Source: Proteobacteria bacterium UBA3588 | GTDB taxonomy: Bacteria > Pseudomonadota > Gammaproteobacteria > Thiohalomonadales > Thiohalomonadaceae | Length of the DNA stretch: 5,667 nt | Assembly (NCBI GenBank): GCA_002376325.1 | Contig: DFMR01000137.1 | Coordinates: 1-5,667 of the forward strand | Direction of reading: 5' to 3' | Part shown: positions 1 through 5,226 of the stretch, in pieces | Layout: every line of letters begins with the position of its first letter | How positions within the stretch are numbered: the first letter of the stretch is position 1 | The notes under the pieces: generated by a model | Database searches by the model: none | The model's input: the letters and a program-made list of their open reading frames with translations, nothing else | Told to the model about the DNA's origin: nothing | Translations under genes and position numbers: made by a program

Positions 1-99
1 GATTTCGCCGGTTTTGACGGCGACGGCAAGGAGACCTACGAGCGTTTTCTTGACGGGCGCATATACAGCCGCTTCGGTCAGCACCTGCTTGAACGTTAG
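1..99 (+). CDS. C-terminal end of an unrecognised protein (5' part outside window)
   Basis: Reading from base 1 in frame 1 gives 32 codons ending in TAG at 97-99. The peptide starts DFAGFDGDGKETYERF and ends RFGQHLLER. I do not recognise the family with confidence. The pattern F-x-GFD...Y..F is faintly like a stretch of YfbU-type proteins, but YfbU continues some 40 residues beyond that point, so I give this no weight. The composition is soluble and charged, with no membrane segment in the visible part. The reading is supported by its being open to the window edge, by its GC-rich third positions, and by its stop being followed by a convergent intergenic region leading to mutH. Its start and function cannot be judged from this window. 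Confidence 0.5.
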   Translation, partial: DFAGFDGDGKETYERFLDGRIYSRFGQHLLER

Positions 100-145
100 T
101 TGCTGCCGTTGCTGCGGCATTGCCTGCGCGCCGCGCCTTGTCCTG

Positions 146-183
146 GCACTTTCGGAGGGCTCTGAAAATGCCTCCAAGAGTGC
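146..183. terminator. Imperfect hairpin between convergent genes
   Basis: The gap between the plus-strand stop (99) and the mutH stop (193) holds an imperfect inverted repeat. The outer arms are GCACT (146-150) and AGTGC (179-183). The inner arms are GGAGG (154-158) and CCTCC (171-175), with one further C-G pair (160/170) past a bulged G. The loop is 9 nt. Its position between converging genes suits a bidirectional transcription end. Neither strand has a T-run after the stem, so it is not a textbook intrinsic terminator. A second small hairpin, TGCCG-N6-CGGCA at 104-119, lies just after the plus-strand stop. Confidence 0.3.
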
Positions 184-192
184 AACAGTACA

Positions 193-873
193 CTAGTGCG
201 GCAGTACAAAGTGCCTGCGCAGTATTGCTGCGGTAAAGGTGGTGCGCAAATAGAATCCGCGGGGATTGGTCAGCGTAGGTTCGCCGTTGCTGTCTACGGC
301 ATGGCGCAAGGAGCGGCTGTCGGCGGCTTTCGGGCGGATCTGTAATACCTCGCCATGGTGCGCGCTGATCTGGTCGAGTTCGCCCAGGCTCACCCGCTCC
401 ATCAACTCCTCCCAGTCTCGACGCAGCATCGTCTCTTCCGTTTCCGACGGGCTCCACAGCAGGGCGCTGCCCACACGGCGCTGACCCAGGGGAATGTCCT
501 TATCCGCTTCGATTGGCAGCCACAGCACCCGCGCCAGTTTGCGCCTCAACCAGCAACTGCCCCACGTTTCTCCCACCGTCTCCAGCGGCACTGTGCAGAC
601 GTAGGTCGATTCGCGCGGCAGTCCGCGCCGATCCACGGGCAGGGTTTTCAATTCGACGCCGATGGCGGCGAAGTCCGGGAGGGGGGCGGAGCCGGCGGTG
701 GCGCCCAGTGTCGCCTCGATCAGTTGACCCACCCAGCCCTTGTTTCTGCGCAGGTCGTGGGGTAGCTCCTCACCCTGTGCAGCGGCGAGGGCCGTGAGCG
801 ACAATCCGGCGATGGCACGGGCGCGTTGCAGCAGTTCCGTTTCCGTTTCGGGTGGAAGGATATTCTTCGTCAT
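193..873 (-). CDS. mutH: DNA mismatch repair endonuclease MutH
   Basis: MutH nicks the unmethylated strand at hemimethylated GATC sites when activated by MutS-MutL, which directs methyl-dependent mismatch repair to the new strand. The 226-residue protein matches the usual length (E. coli 229) and is collinear with it throughout. The PD-(D/E)xK-type nuclease centre is intact: Glu53, then Asp67, Glu74 and Lys76 in the block DFAAIGVELKTLP. Other family blocks are NKGWVGQLIE (44-53), IPLGQRRVGSALLWSP, LRRDWEELMERV, HHGEVLQIRPKAA and a C-terminal RGFYLR. The ATG at 871-873 gives an N-terminus (MTKNILPPETETELL) that aligns with the E. coli start, although the upstream Shine-Dalgarno sequence is poor. 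The gene is monocistronic here: it converges on the partial gene to the left and diverges from the nitroreductase gene. MutH implies Dam methylation in the host. The identification is firm. Confidence 0.97.
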   Translation of the reverse strand: MTKNILPPETETELLQRARAIAGLSLTALAAAQGEELPHDLRRNKGWVGQLIEATLGATAGSAPLPDFAAIGVELKTLPVDRRGLPRESTYVCTVPLETVGETWGSCWLRRKLARVLWLPIEADKDIPLGQRRVGSALLWSPSETEETMLRRDWEELMERVSLGELDQISAHHGEVLQIRPKAADSRSLRHAVDSNGEPTLTNPRGFYLRTTFTAAILRRHFVLPH

Positions 874-922
874 CAGCGTGAGTATGCGGAGTTGCCTGCA
901 CTGTGTCGAGGAAGCGGAGGAG

Positions 923-931
923 TGTTAGTAT
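923..931 (+). promoter_or_regulatory. Possible extended -10 promoter of the nitroreductase gene
   Basis: TGTTAGTAT fits an extended -10 element (TGn followed by TAGTAT). No convincing -35 hexamer is found 16-18 bp upstream, which extended -10 promoters tolerate. Transcription would start near 938, about 42 nt before the ATG at 980. A palindrome ATGCC-N8-GGCAT (933-950) overlaps the predicted start and could be an operator. This is inference from sequence only. Confidence 0.3.
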
Positions 932-979
932 CATGCCGACGTTAAGGCATCTGCATACCGTGTCCCATAGGAGTTTACG

Positions 980-1570
980 ATGACTCATCCGTTGTCTGAA
1001 GAAGCACTGGATACCCTGTTTCGTGAGGCGCGCAGCTTCAGCGACTGGCAGGAAAGGGCCGTCGACGACGCGCTGTTGCAGCAACTGTACGAATTGGCGA
1101 AGTGGGGGCCGACGGCGGCCAACAGCACCCCGGCGCGGTTTGTGTTCGTAAAGAGCCCGGAGGCCAAGGCGCGCCTGAAACCCTGCCTGGCGGAGGGCAA
1201 TGTGCACAAGTCGATGAGCGCGCCGGTGGTGGCGCTCATCGGCATCGATCTGGAGTTTCACGAAAAGCTTGCCTATCTTTTTCCCCACACCGACGCCCGC
1301 TCCTGGTATGCCGGAAAACCAGACAAAATAGTCGCTTCGGCGACGCTCAACGGTGCCTTGCAGGGCGGCTATTTCATTCTTGCCGCGCGCAGCCTCGGCC
1401 TCGATTGCGGCCCGATGTCGGGGTTCGATAACGCAAAGCTGGACGCGGCCTTTTTTCCCGACGGCACGGTGAAGTCGCTGTTCATCTGCGCTCTCGGCTA
1501 TGGCGTGCGCGAGAAGCTGCATCCGCGCGGCCCGCGGCTCGCCTTCGACGACGCCTGCCGGATCGAATAG
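980..1570 (+). CDS. rutE: RutE/HadB-type nitroreductase (probable malonic semialdehyde reductase)
   Basis: This is an FMN-dependent oxidoreductase of the nitroreductase superfamily, HadB/RutE subgroup. The characterised E. coli RutE reduces malonic semialdehyde to 3-hydroxypropionate at the end of the Rut pyrimidine-degradation route. The 196-residue length equals E. coli RutE and the similarity is end to end. Diagnostic blocks are KWGPTAANSTPARFVF (41-56), the LFPHTDARSWY segment (100-110), GLDCGPMSGFD (140-150) and the C-terminal GYG...PRLAFDDAC. The N-terminal half carries the flavin-phosphate Arg/Ser/Asn region typical of the fold. The start is well supported by AGGAG at 969-973, six bases before the ATG. 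No rutABCDFG genes adjoin it, so a role in uracil breakdown is not supported by context. A general role in reducing reactive aldehydes or nitro compounds is equally possible. The family is sure; the physiological substrate is not. Confidence 0.9.
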   Translation: MTHPLSEEALDTLFREARSFSDWQERAVDDALLQQLYELAKWGPTAANSTPARFVFVKSPEAKARLKPCLAEGNVHKSMSAPVVALIGIDLEFHEKLAYLFPHTDARSWYAGKPDKIVASATLNGALQGGYFILAARSLGLDCGPMSGFDNAKLDAAFFPDGTVKSLFICALGYGVREKLHPRGPRLAFDDACRIE

Positions 1571-1650
1571 GGGCAGAGCATGCCGGATACCACGGTGCCA
1601 GATTCGGCCCGCCTTGCTGTGGAGCCCGGTTTCATATAGTCATCGCCACC

Positions 1651-1672
1651 GATACGGTTCGCCTCTCGTATC
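1651..1672. terminator. Possible hairpin between convergent nitroreductase and CDF genes
   Basis: GATACG (1651-1656) and CGTATC (1667-1672) form a perfect 6-bp stem with a 10-nt loop in the 108-bp gap between the nitroreductase stop (1570) and the CDF stop (1679). On the plus strand it is followed by a pyrimidine stretch (TTCCCCCTATTCTTT) rather than a true T-run. It is a weak candidate terminator. Nothing else is evident in this gap. Confidence 0.25.
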
Positions 1673-1678
1673 TTCCCC

Positions 1679-2596
1679 CTATTCTTTCGAAACGGGCATC
1701 GGTATCAACACATGGCTCGCCGCCACTTCCGGCTGCAGGGTGGTGTGTTCGATGGCGAAGCGCTCGTGCAGCACCTCGTTGACGGCGGGTTGCACTTGTG
1801 TCCAGTCCGACAGGTGATTGAGCACCAGATGGGCGGAGAGGGCCACCTTGCCGGAGCCCAACGCCCAGATGTGCAGGTCGTGTACCGAGCAGACCTGCGG
1901 TACCTGCGCCATGGCCAGTCCGACGCTGGGCAGATCCAAGTGCGGCGGCACGCCTTCCAGCATCACGTGCAGCCCTTCGCGCAGGATATTGACGGTGGAA
2001 TAGAGGATCAAGCCGCAGATTACCAGCGCCAGCAACGGATCGATGGGGGTCCAGCCGCTGTACCAGATCACCGCGCCGGCGACGATCGCCGCGACCGAAC
2101 CGAGCAGGTCGCCCATCACATGCAGCAGCGCGGCGCGCACGTTGAGCGTCTCTTCGCCGTGGGTCAACACGAAGGCGACGGCGGCGTTGATCAGCAGCCC
2201 GATGACGGCGGTGAACATCACCGCCTCGCCCTGTACCGCCGCTGGCGCACGCAGGCGTTGCAATGCCTCCCAACCGATGGCGATCACCGTGAGCAACATC
2301 AACAGGGCGTTGGCGACGGCGGCGATAACCTCTATGCGACCAAGGCCGTAGGAGTGGCGCGTGGACGGCGGCCGCTGCGCCAGCCGGCCGGCCAGCGCCG
2401 CGAGTCCGAGGGCGACGCTGTCGGTAAGCATATGGCCGGCATCGCCGAGCAGCGTCAGCGATCCGGACCACAGGCCGACGCCGGCTTCGACCACGGCATA
2501 GCCGAGGGTCAGCAACAGTGCCAGGCTGAGCGCGTGGCCGCCAAGCGTGCCGTGATGGTGGTGCGCATGCCGGTCGTGGTGAACGTGATCGTGCAT
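1679..2596 (-). CDS. Cation diffusion facilitator family zinc/cadmium efflux transporter (CzcD/ZitB type)
   Basis: This inner-membrane metal/proton antiporter is expected to export Zn2+ (and often Cd2+ or Co2+) from the cytoplasm. From the ATG at 2594-2596 the protein has 305 residues. It begins with a cytoplasmic His-rich tail (MHDHVHHDRHAHHHH, 9 His in 15), followed by six predicted membrane segments between about residues 20 and 205 and a cytoplasmic ferredoxin-like domain (about 210-300). The metal site is the Zn-type HD-HD set: His55 and Asp59 in GDAGHMLTDS (TM2), and His159 and Asp163 in LLHVMGDLLGS (TM5). The C-terminal block VHDLHIWALGSG (238-249) is a CDF hallmark. An in-frame TTG at 2660-2662 would add 22 residues, but that extension is not hydrophobic, has no Shine-Dalgarno sequence and is not family-like, so I prefer the ATG. 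The ATG also lacks a clear SD. The gene lies 207 bp downstream of wrbA on the same strand and may have its own promoter. Confidence 0.92.
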   Translation of the reverse strand: MHDHVHHDRHAHHHHGTLGGHALSLALLLTLGYAVVEAGVGLWSGSLTLLGDAGHMLTDSVALGLAALAGRLAQRPPSTRHSYGLGRIEVIAAVANALLMLLTVIAIGWEALQRLRAPAAVQGEAVMFTAVIGLLINAAVAFVLTHGEETLNVRAALLHVMGDLLGSVAAIVAGAVIWYSGWTPIDPLLALVICGLILYSTVNILREGLHVMLEGVPPHLDLPSVGLAMAQVPQVCSVHDLHIWALGSGKVALSAHLVLNHLSDWTQVQPAVNEVLHERFAIEHTTLQPEVAASHVLIPMPVSKE

Positions 2597-2654
2597 CGTG
2601 ATGGTGGCAGTGAATGGGCAACAGGCTTCTAGTGTATTGGATATCGCGGCCCGG

Positions 2655-2683
2655 GATTTCAACCGGAGTCAAAAGATTTCAAC
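2655..2683 (-). repeat. Direct repeat GATTTCAAC x2 upstream of the CDF gene
   Basis: On the plus strand GATTTCAAC occurs at 2655-2663 and again at 2675-2683, exactly 20 bp apart, about two helical turns. A third exact copy lies at 2800-2808, overlapping the wrbA stop codon. Read in the direction of the CDF gene each copy is GTTGAAATC. The tandem pair sits just downstream of a candidate -10 (2685-2690), a place where a repressor could act. Function is unproven; chance recurrence of a 9-mer three times in 155 bp is unlikely but possible. Confidence 0.35.
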
Positions 2684-2684
2684 T

Positions 2685-2690
2685 ATTCTA
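2685..2690 (-). promoter_or_regulatory. Possible -10 element of the CDF gene
   Basis: On the minus strand TAGAAT matches the -10 consensus at five of six positions. The hexamer 17 bp upstream (TGCAGC) is a poor -35, so this would need an activator or be weak. The start would fall near 2678, inside the first GTTGAAATC repeat, leaving a leader of about 80 nt before the ATG at 2596. Low-confidence inference. Confidence 0.25.
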
Positions 2691-2720
2691 AGCGCGTGGT
2701 TATTGTCGCTGCAGTCGCAC

Positions 2721-2739
2721 AGGATAGGTTTGGTATCCT
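2721..2739. promoter_or_regulatory. Palindrome AGGATA-N7-TATCCT (possible operator or hairpin)
   Basis: A perfect 6-bp inverted repeat with a 7-bp spacer lies in the wrbA-CDF gap, upstream of the candidate CDF promoter. No T-run follows on the minus strand, so termination of wrbA transcripts here is not supported. A 19-bp dyad is the size of a dimeric regulator site. No regulator gene is present in this window to pair with it. Confidence 0.25.
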
Positions 2740-2803
2740 TCTTGTTACGCCCCGTGCTCTCTGTCTCCTCCGTGGTTCAAGCGTGTCGTTTCGCCGCGTG
2801 ATT

Positions 2804-3415
2804 TCAACGCGCCAGCTTCGCCGCAATCTCTGCCACATGCCGGCCCTGGTAATGGGCACCGGCCAGCTCGTTGGCGCTGGCCAGGCGCTGGCCCTGGCCG
2901 CCGACGATGGTGGAGGCGCCGTAGGGCGAACAGCCGGTGATCTCGTCTATGGTCATCTGGCCCTGGAAGGTGTAGGGCAGGCCGACGATGACCATACCCT
3001 GGTGCAGCAAGGTGATATGGAAGCTGAGGATGGTGGACTCCTGTCCGCCGTGCTGCGTTGCACTACTGGTGAATACGCTGCCCACCTTGCCGACCAAGCT
3101 GCCCTTGAGCCAGAGCTGACCGGTAGCATCAAGAAACTGGCGCATCTGTCCGCACATGTTGCCGAAGCGGGTCGGTGTGCCGAAGATCACGGCGTCGGCC
3201 TGCGCCAGCTCGTCGACTGTGCAGACGGGAACGTGGGCGACGGACTTATGCGCCTCGACGGCGCCCATCTTCGCCAGGATGTCGTCGGTCAGTGTCTCGG
3301 GCACACGCCGTAACTCAACCTCGGCGCCCGCAACTTCGCGCGCGCCTGCGGCGATCTCTTCTGCCAAGCGGTGGATATGACCGTACATTGAGTAATAGAC
3401 AACTAACACCTTCAT
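2804..3415 (-). CDS. wrbA: NAD(P)H:quinone oxidoreductase, WrbA type
   Basis: WrbA is a cytoplasmic FMN flavoprotein with a flavodoxin-like fold that forms tetramers and performs two-electron reduction of quinones, avoiding semiquinone and superoxide formation. The 203-residue protein matches the family length (E. coli 198). It has the FMN-phosphate loop YYSMYGHIHRLAEEI (7-21), the block FGTPTRFGNMCGQMRQFLDATG (78-99), the second flavin-contact region SVFTSSATQHGGQE (113-126), HQGMVIVGLPY (138-148) and the late SPYGASTIVGG (163-173). The start is firm: GGAGG (minus strand, 3423-3427) lies seven bases before the ATG. It is the second intact gene of the minus-strand run after moaC, separated from the signal peptidase remnant by 117 bp, which leaves room for its own promoter. 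I see no strong -35/-10 pair there, only a TAAGAT at 3467-3472 and a CGCTATAGCG palindrome at 3508-3517. Confidence 0.94.
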   Translation of the reverse strand: MKVLVVYYSMYGHIHRLAEEIAAGAREVAGAEVELRRVPETLTDDILAKMGAVEAHKSVAHVPVCTVDELAQADAVIFGTPTRFGNMCGQMRQFLDATGQLWLKGSLVGKVGSVFTSSATQHGGQESTILSFHITLLHQGMVIVGLPYTFQGQMTIDEITGCSPYGASTIVGGQGQRLASANELAGAHYQGRHVAEIAAKLAR

Positions 3416-3532
3416 GGCGGTTCCTCCGTGACGATTGCGTAGCGGGATGCGATGCGGTACGCCGATATCTTAGGGTGCCGCCGACATGCGTAGGTGTAGT
3501 ACAAAAGCGCTATAGCGGCCAGTAACGTTGCG

Positions 3533-3901
3533 TCAAGGCAGTGCGTGCCACCAGCGCTTGGCGCGCTGCAGGTAATGGTCGTGAGGGTTCCACGATACCA
3601 GGACCCGGGTCGCGCGCCCCAGGATCAGCTTGCGCGCCACCAGGCCGAAGTAACGCGAATCGGCGCGGTTGTCGCCCAGTGCCAGGTAACGATCCGGCGG
3701 CAGGCGCAGCGGACCGAAATTGCGGTAGGCAGCGTCGCCGTTGGCGGCGAACATCACCGGGTGGATGTGGCCGGGCAGCGATTCCAGTTCGAATGGGTGC
3801 CGTGCCTGATCCTCCGGCATCAGGAGCTTGCCGAGGGCGCTGTCCATGGCGTAGCGTACCGGCCGGTCGCCGCGGTAGTTCCCGTAATGTTCATGGTGCA
3901 A
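3533..3901 (-). pseudogene. 5'-truncated signal peptidase I (S26) remnant
   Basis: The 122-codon frame matches only the C-terminal half of type I leader peptidases of the roughly 220-residue proteobacterial kind. Visible family features are RNFGPLRLPPDRYLALGDNR (60-79), the box-E Gly-Asp-Asn-Arg at 76-79 followed by ADSRYFGLV, ILGRATRVLVSWN (93-105) and a basic WW-containing tail. The N-terminal membrane anchor, the catalytic Ser-Met box and the general-base Lys are all missing, and no open frame upstream can supply them because moaC occupies that DNA. The box-E loop is also three residues shorter than the common GDNR-xxS-xDSR form. The first codon after the moaC TGA is TTG in the same frame; no Shine-Dalgarno sequence precedes it or the internal ATGs. 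An active peptidase is excluded. The frame has no internal stops, so the loss is either recent or the fragment is retained for another reason. An N-terminally reduced functional protein cannot be ruled out. Confidence 0.75.
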
Positions 3902-4384
3902 TCAGTCGTTGTCGCGGCGCCAGTGTCCCGATTTTCCGCCCTGTTTTTCCAGCAACCGCACCCCCTCGATCGTCATGCCGCGATCGACCGCCTTGCACAT
4001 GTCGTAAATGGTCAGCAATGCGACCTGCACTGCGGTCAATGCCTCCATCTCGACACCGGTCTGCCCGGTGGTTTCGCCGGTGGCGCGACAATGGACGGCG
4101 TTGCCGTCCATATCGATATCGAAGTCGACGGCGACGCGGGTCAGCGCAATGGGGTGGCATAGCGGTATCAGGTCGGCAGTGCGCTTGGCGCCCATGATGC
4201 CGGCGATGCGCGCCACCCCGAGCACGTCGCCTTTAGCGGCGCTGCCGTGCGCAATCAGGGCCAGGGTTTCGTTCCGCATGGTGATGCGTCCCTCCGCCAC
4301 GGCGATGCGTTTGGTTGTCGGCTTGGCGCCGACGTCGACCATGTGCGCCGCACCGGCTTGATTGAAATGGGTCAATTCGCTCAT
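3902..4384 (-). CDS. moaC: Cyclic pyranopterin monophosphate synthase MoaC
   Basis: MoaC converts 3',8-cyclo-7,8-dihydro-GTP, made by the radical-SAM enzyme MoaA, into cyclic pyranopterin monophosphate, the first stable intermediate of molybdenum cofactor synthesis. The protein is 160 residues (E. coli 161), collinear over its full length and hexameric in known members. Active-site residues are present at the E. coli positions: Lys51 (AAKGDV), His77 (LIPLCHP), Glu112 and Glu114 (GVEMEAL), Asp128 and Lys131 (IYDMCKA). The C-terminal KQGGKSGHWRRDND is typical. The frame is open upstream, but the ATG at 4382-4384 aligns with family starts (MSELTHFNQAG) and has GAGAGG on the minus strand (4393-4398) eight bases before it. 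It diverges from moaD across 120 bp. Its TGA is followed immediately, in frame, by the signal peptidase remnant. Confidence 0.97.
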   Translation of the reverse strand: MSELTHFNQAGAAHMVDVGAKPTTKRIAVAEGRITMRNETLALIAHGSAAKGDVLGVARIAGIMGAKRTADLIPLCHPIALTRVAVDFDIDMDGNAVHCRATGETTGQTGVEMEALTAVQVALLTIYDMCKAVDRGMTIEGVRLLEKQGGKSGHWRRDND

Positions 4385-4434
4385 TACCGCCGCCTCTCTG
4401 CGAAGAAGGTTGCCGTTCTTGCCCCGCGCCGCCG

Positions 4435-4467
4435 TGGCTGGCGCCAGCCAACCATGATAGGCTGGCG
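4435..4467. promoter_or_regulatory. Palindrome and alternative hairpin in the moaC/moaDE divergent region
   Basis: TGGCTGGCGCCAGCCA (4435-4450) is a perfect 16-bp palindrome. Its right half also pairs with a further copy to the right: CGCCAGCC (4442-4449) with GGCTGGCG (4460-4467), giving an 8-bp stem with a 10-nt loop. The two pairings share the same central strand and exclude each other. The element lies centrally between moaC and moaD and overlaps the start expected from the candidate moaC promoter, so it could be an operator serving both directions or an RNA switch. It does not resemble a ModE site as I know it, nor can I match it to the Moco riboswitch. Confidence 0.5.
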
Positions 4468-4483
4468 TTGATATCAGGTGCAA
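4454..4483 (-). promoter_or_regulatory. Candidate moaC promoter
   Basis: On the minus strand TTGCAC (4478-4483) and TATCAT (4454-4459; five of six to the -10 consensus) are 18 bp apart. The start would fall near 4447, inside the 16-bp palindrome, with a leader of about 63 nt to the moaC ATG. For moaD on the other strand only a weak extended -10 (TGATATCAG, 4469-4477) is visible. Confidence 0.35.
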
Positions 4484-4504
4484 ACCGAGCGGGGACAGAA
4501 GATT

Positions 4505-4768
4505 ATGACTGTCGCGGTAAAATTCTTCGCCAGCCTCAAGGAGCAACTGGGGTGCGACGGGGCCACCGTGGAGATCGGAGAGGTGGCGACGGCAGTCGAT
4601 GTCTGGCTGCAGGCGTCGGGCGGCAAGCCGATGCCCGGCAAAGTCCTGGTAGCCATCAATATGGAATATGCCGATCCTAACCATGTGGTACGTGACGGCG
4701 ACGAGGTCGCATTCTTTCCGCCGGTGACCGGCGGCGCCATTGCCTGCGTTCCGGGTGCGTGCGGATGA
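4505..4768 (+). CDS. moaD: Molybdopterin synthase small subunit MoaD with C-terminal extension
   Basis: MoaD is the ubiquitin-fold sulfur carrier of molybdopterin synthase. Its C-terminal Gly is adenylated by MoeB, converted to a thiocarboxylate and inserted into MoaE to donate sulfur to cPMP. From the ATG at 4505 (GGGGA at 4491-4495 as SD) the protein is 87 residues. KFFASLKEQLG (6-16), LVAINMEYA (48-56) and DGDEVAFFPPVTGG (64-77) are the family blocks. The usual protein stops at Gly-Gly. Here ten more residues, AIACVPGACG (78-87), follow Gly77 before TGA. The stop overlaps the moaE start as ATGA (4765-4768), indicating translational coupling. As encoded, the protein cannot be activated at Gly77 unless the tail is removed. 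An upstream in-frame GTG (4478) would add nine unlikely residues and is not chosen. Confidence 0.93.
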   Translation: MTVAVKFFASLKEQLGCDGATVEIGEVATAVDVWLQASGGKPMPGKVLVAINMEYADPNHVVRDGDEVAFFPPVTGGAIACVPGACG

Positions 4769-5205
4769 AGATTGAGGTGCGTCCAGAGCCGTTCGACCCG
4801 TGGGACGAGCTGCGCGAATACCAGCAGCACGGCGGCCTGGCGGCGGGCAGCTATGGTGCGACGGCGCTGTTCGTCGGCACCATGCGCGACCTTAACGAAG
4901 GCAATAGTGTCCACGCCATGACGCTGGAACACTATCCTGGAATGACTGAGCGGCACCTGCAACGGATTTGCGCCGAAGCTGCCGCGCGTTGGGCAATCGT
5001 AGACGTGCTGCTGCTGCATCGTGTGGGCGATCTGCGGCCTGCCGATCCGATCGTGCTGGTGGCGGTATGGTCGGTGCACCGCAAGGAGGCCTTCGACGCA
5101 TGTCGTTACATCATGGAAGATTTGAAGTCGAAGGCGCCGTTGTGGAAAAAGGAACAACTGGATTCCGCTAGCCGCTGGGTGCAAAAGAACACGCCCGGCC
5201 AGTGA
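4765..5205 (+). CDS. moaE: Molybdopterin synthase catalytic subunit MoaE
   Basis: MoaE is the large subunit of molybdopterin synthase. It binds cPMP and uses two MoaD thiocarboxylates in turn to build the dithiolene of molybdopterin. The protein is 146 residues (E. coli 150) and collinear with the family. It shows FVGTMRDLNEGNSV (36-49, with Arg41 of the active-site pocket), the very conserved MTLEHYPGMTE (52-62), LHRVGDLRPAD (84-94), SVHRKEAFDACRYIMEDLK (103-121) and KAPLWKKE (123-130). The conserved Lys121 and Lys128 correspond to the catalytic lysines. The start is the ATG at 4765, which shares four bases with the moaD stop. A GTG two codons upstream is in frame but gives no benefit. There is no good Shine-Dalgarno sequence, consistent with coupling to moaD translation. 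The next gene follows after about 21 bp. Confidence 0.97.
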   Translation: MKIEVRPEPFDPWDELREYQQHGGLAAGSYGATALFVGTMRDLNEGNSVHAMTLEHYPGMTERHLQRICAEAAARWAIVDVLLLHRVGDLRPADPIVLVAVWSVHRKEAFDACRYIMEDLKSKAPLWKKEQLDSASRWVQKNTPGQ

Positions 5206-5226
5206 CGAGAAACGATGAGAGAACCC

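Noticed and set aside
1..99. Assigning the left-edge fragment to the YfbU family
   Set aside because: Only a vague F-GFD-Y-F pattern is shared, and the fragment ends far earlier than YfbU would after that pattern.
770..1522. 250-codon minus-strand frame opposite the nitroreductase
   Set aside because: It overlaps both mutH and the nitroreductase gene, both firmly identified. Its composition is that of an antisense shadow.
2597..2662. 22-residue N-terminal extension of the CDF protein from a TTG
   Set aside because: The TTG lacks a ribosome binding site, falls on one of the GATTTCAAC repeats, and gives non-family residues before the His-rich start.
1632..2672. 346-codon minus-strand frame over the CDF gene, longer than the gene itself
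   Set aside because: It is Arg/Ala-rich without motifs, while the other frame has the complete CDF metal site and membrane segments. It is a frame shadow.
3508..3517. CGCTATAGCG palindrome before wrbA as a terminator for the upstream transcript
   Set aside because: A usable stem would be only three pairs around a TATA loop. The following TTTT on the minus strand is not enough to call a terminator.
3545..4162. Long plus-strand open frames across the signal peptidase remnant and moaC
   Set aside because: They lie opposite clear MoaC and S26 coding sequence, have Arg/Ala/Gly-rich low-sense translations typical of GC-rich antisense frames, and show no family match.
4385..4504. Moco riboswitch upstream of moaC or moaD
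   Set aside because: The 120-bp gap has strong dyads but I cannot match it to the conserved Moco RNA architecture, so only the palindromes are reported.
4385..4684. N-terminal extension of MoaC (open frame to 4684)
   Set aside because: The added residues overlap moaD on the other strand and have no family match. The ATG at 4384 aligns with MoaC starts and has a Shine-Dalgarno sequence.
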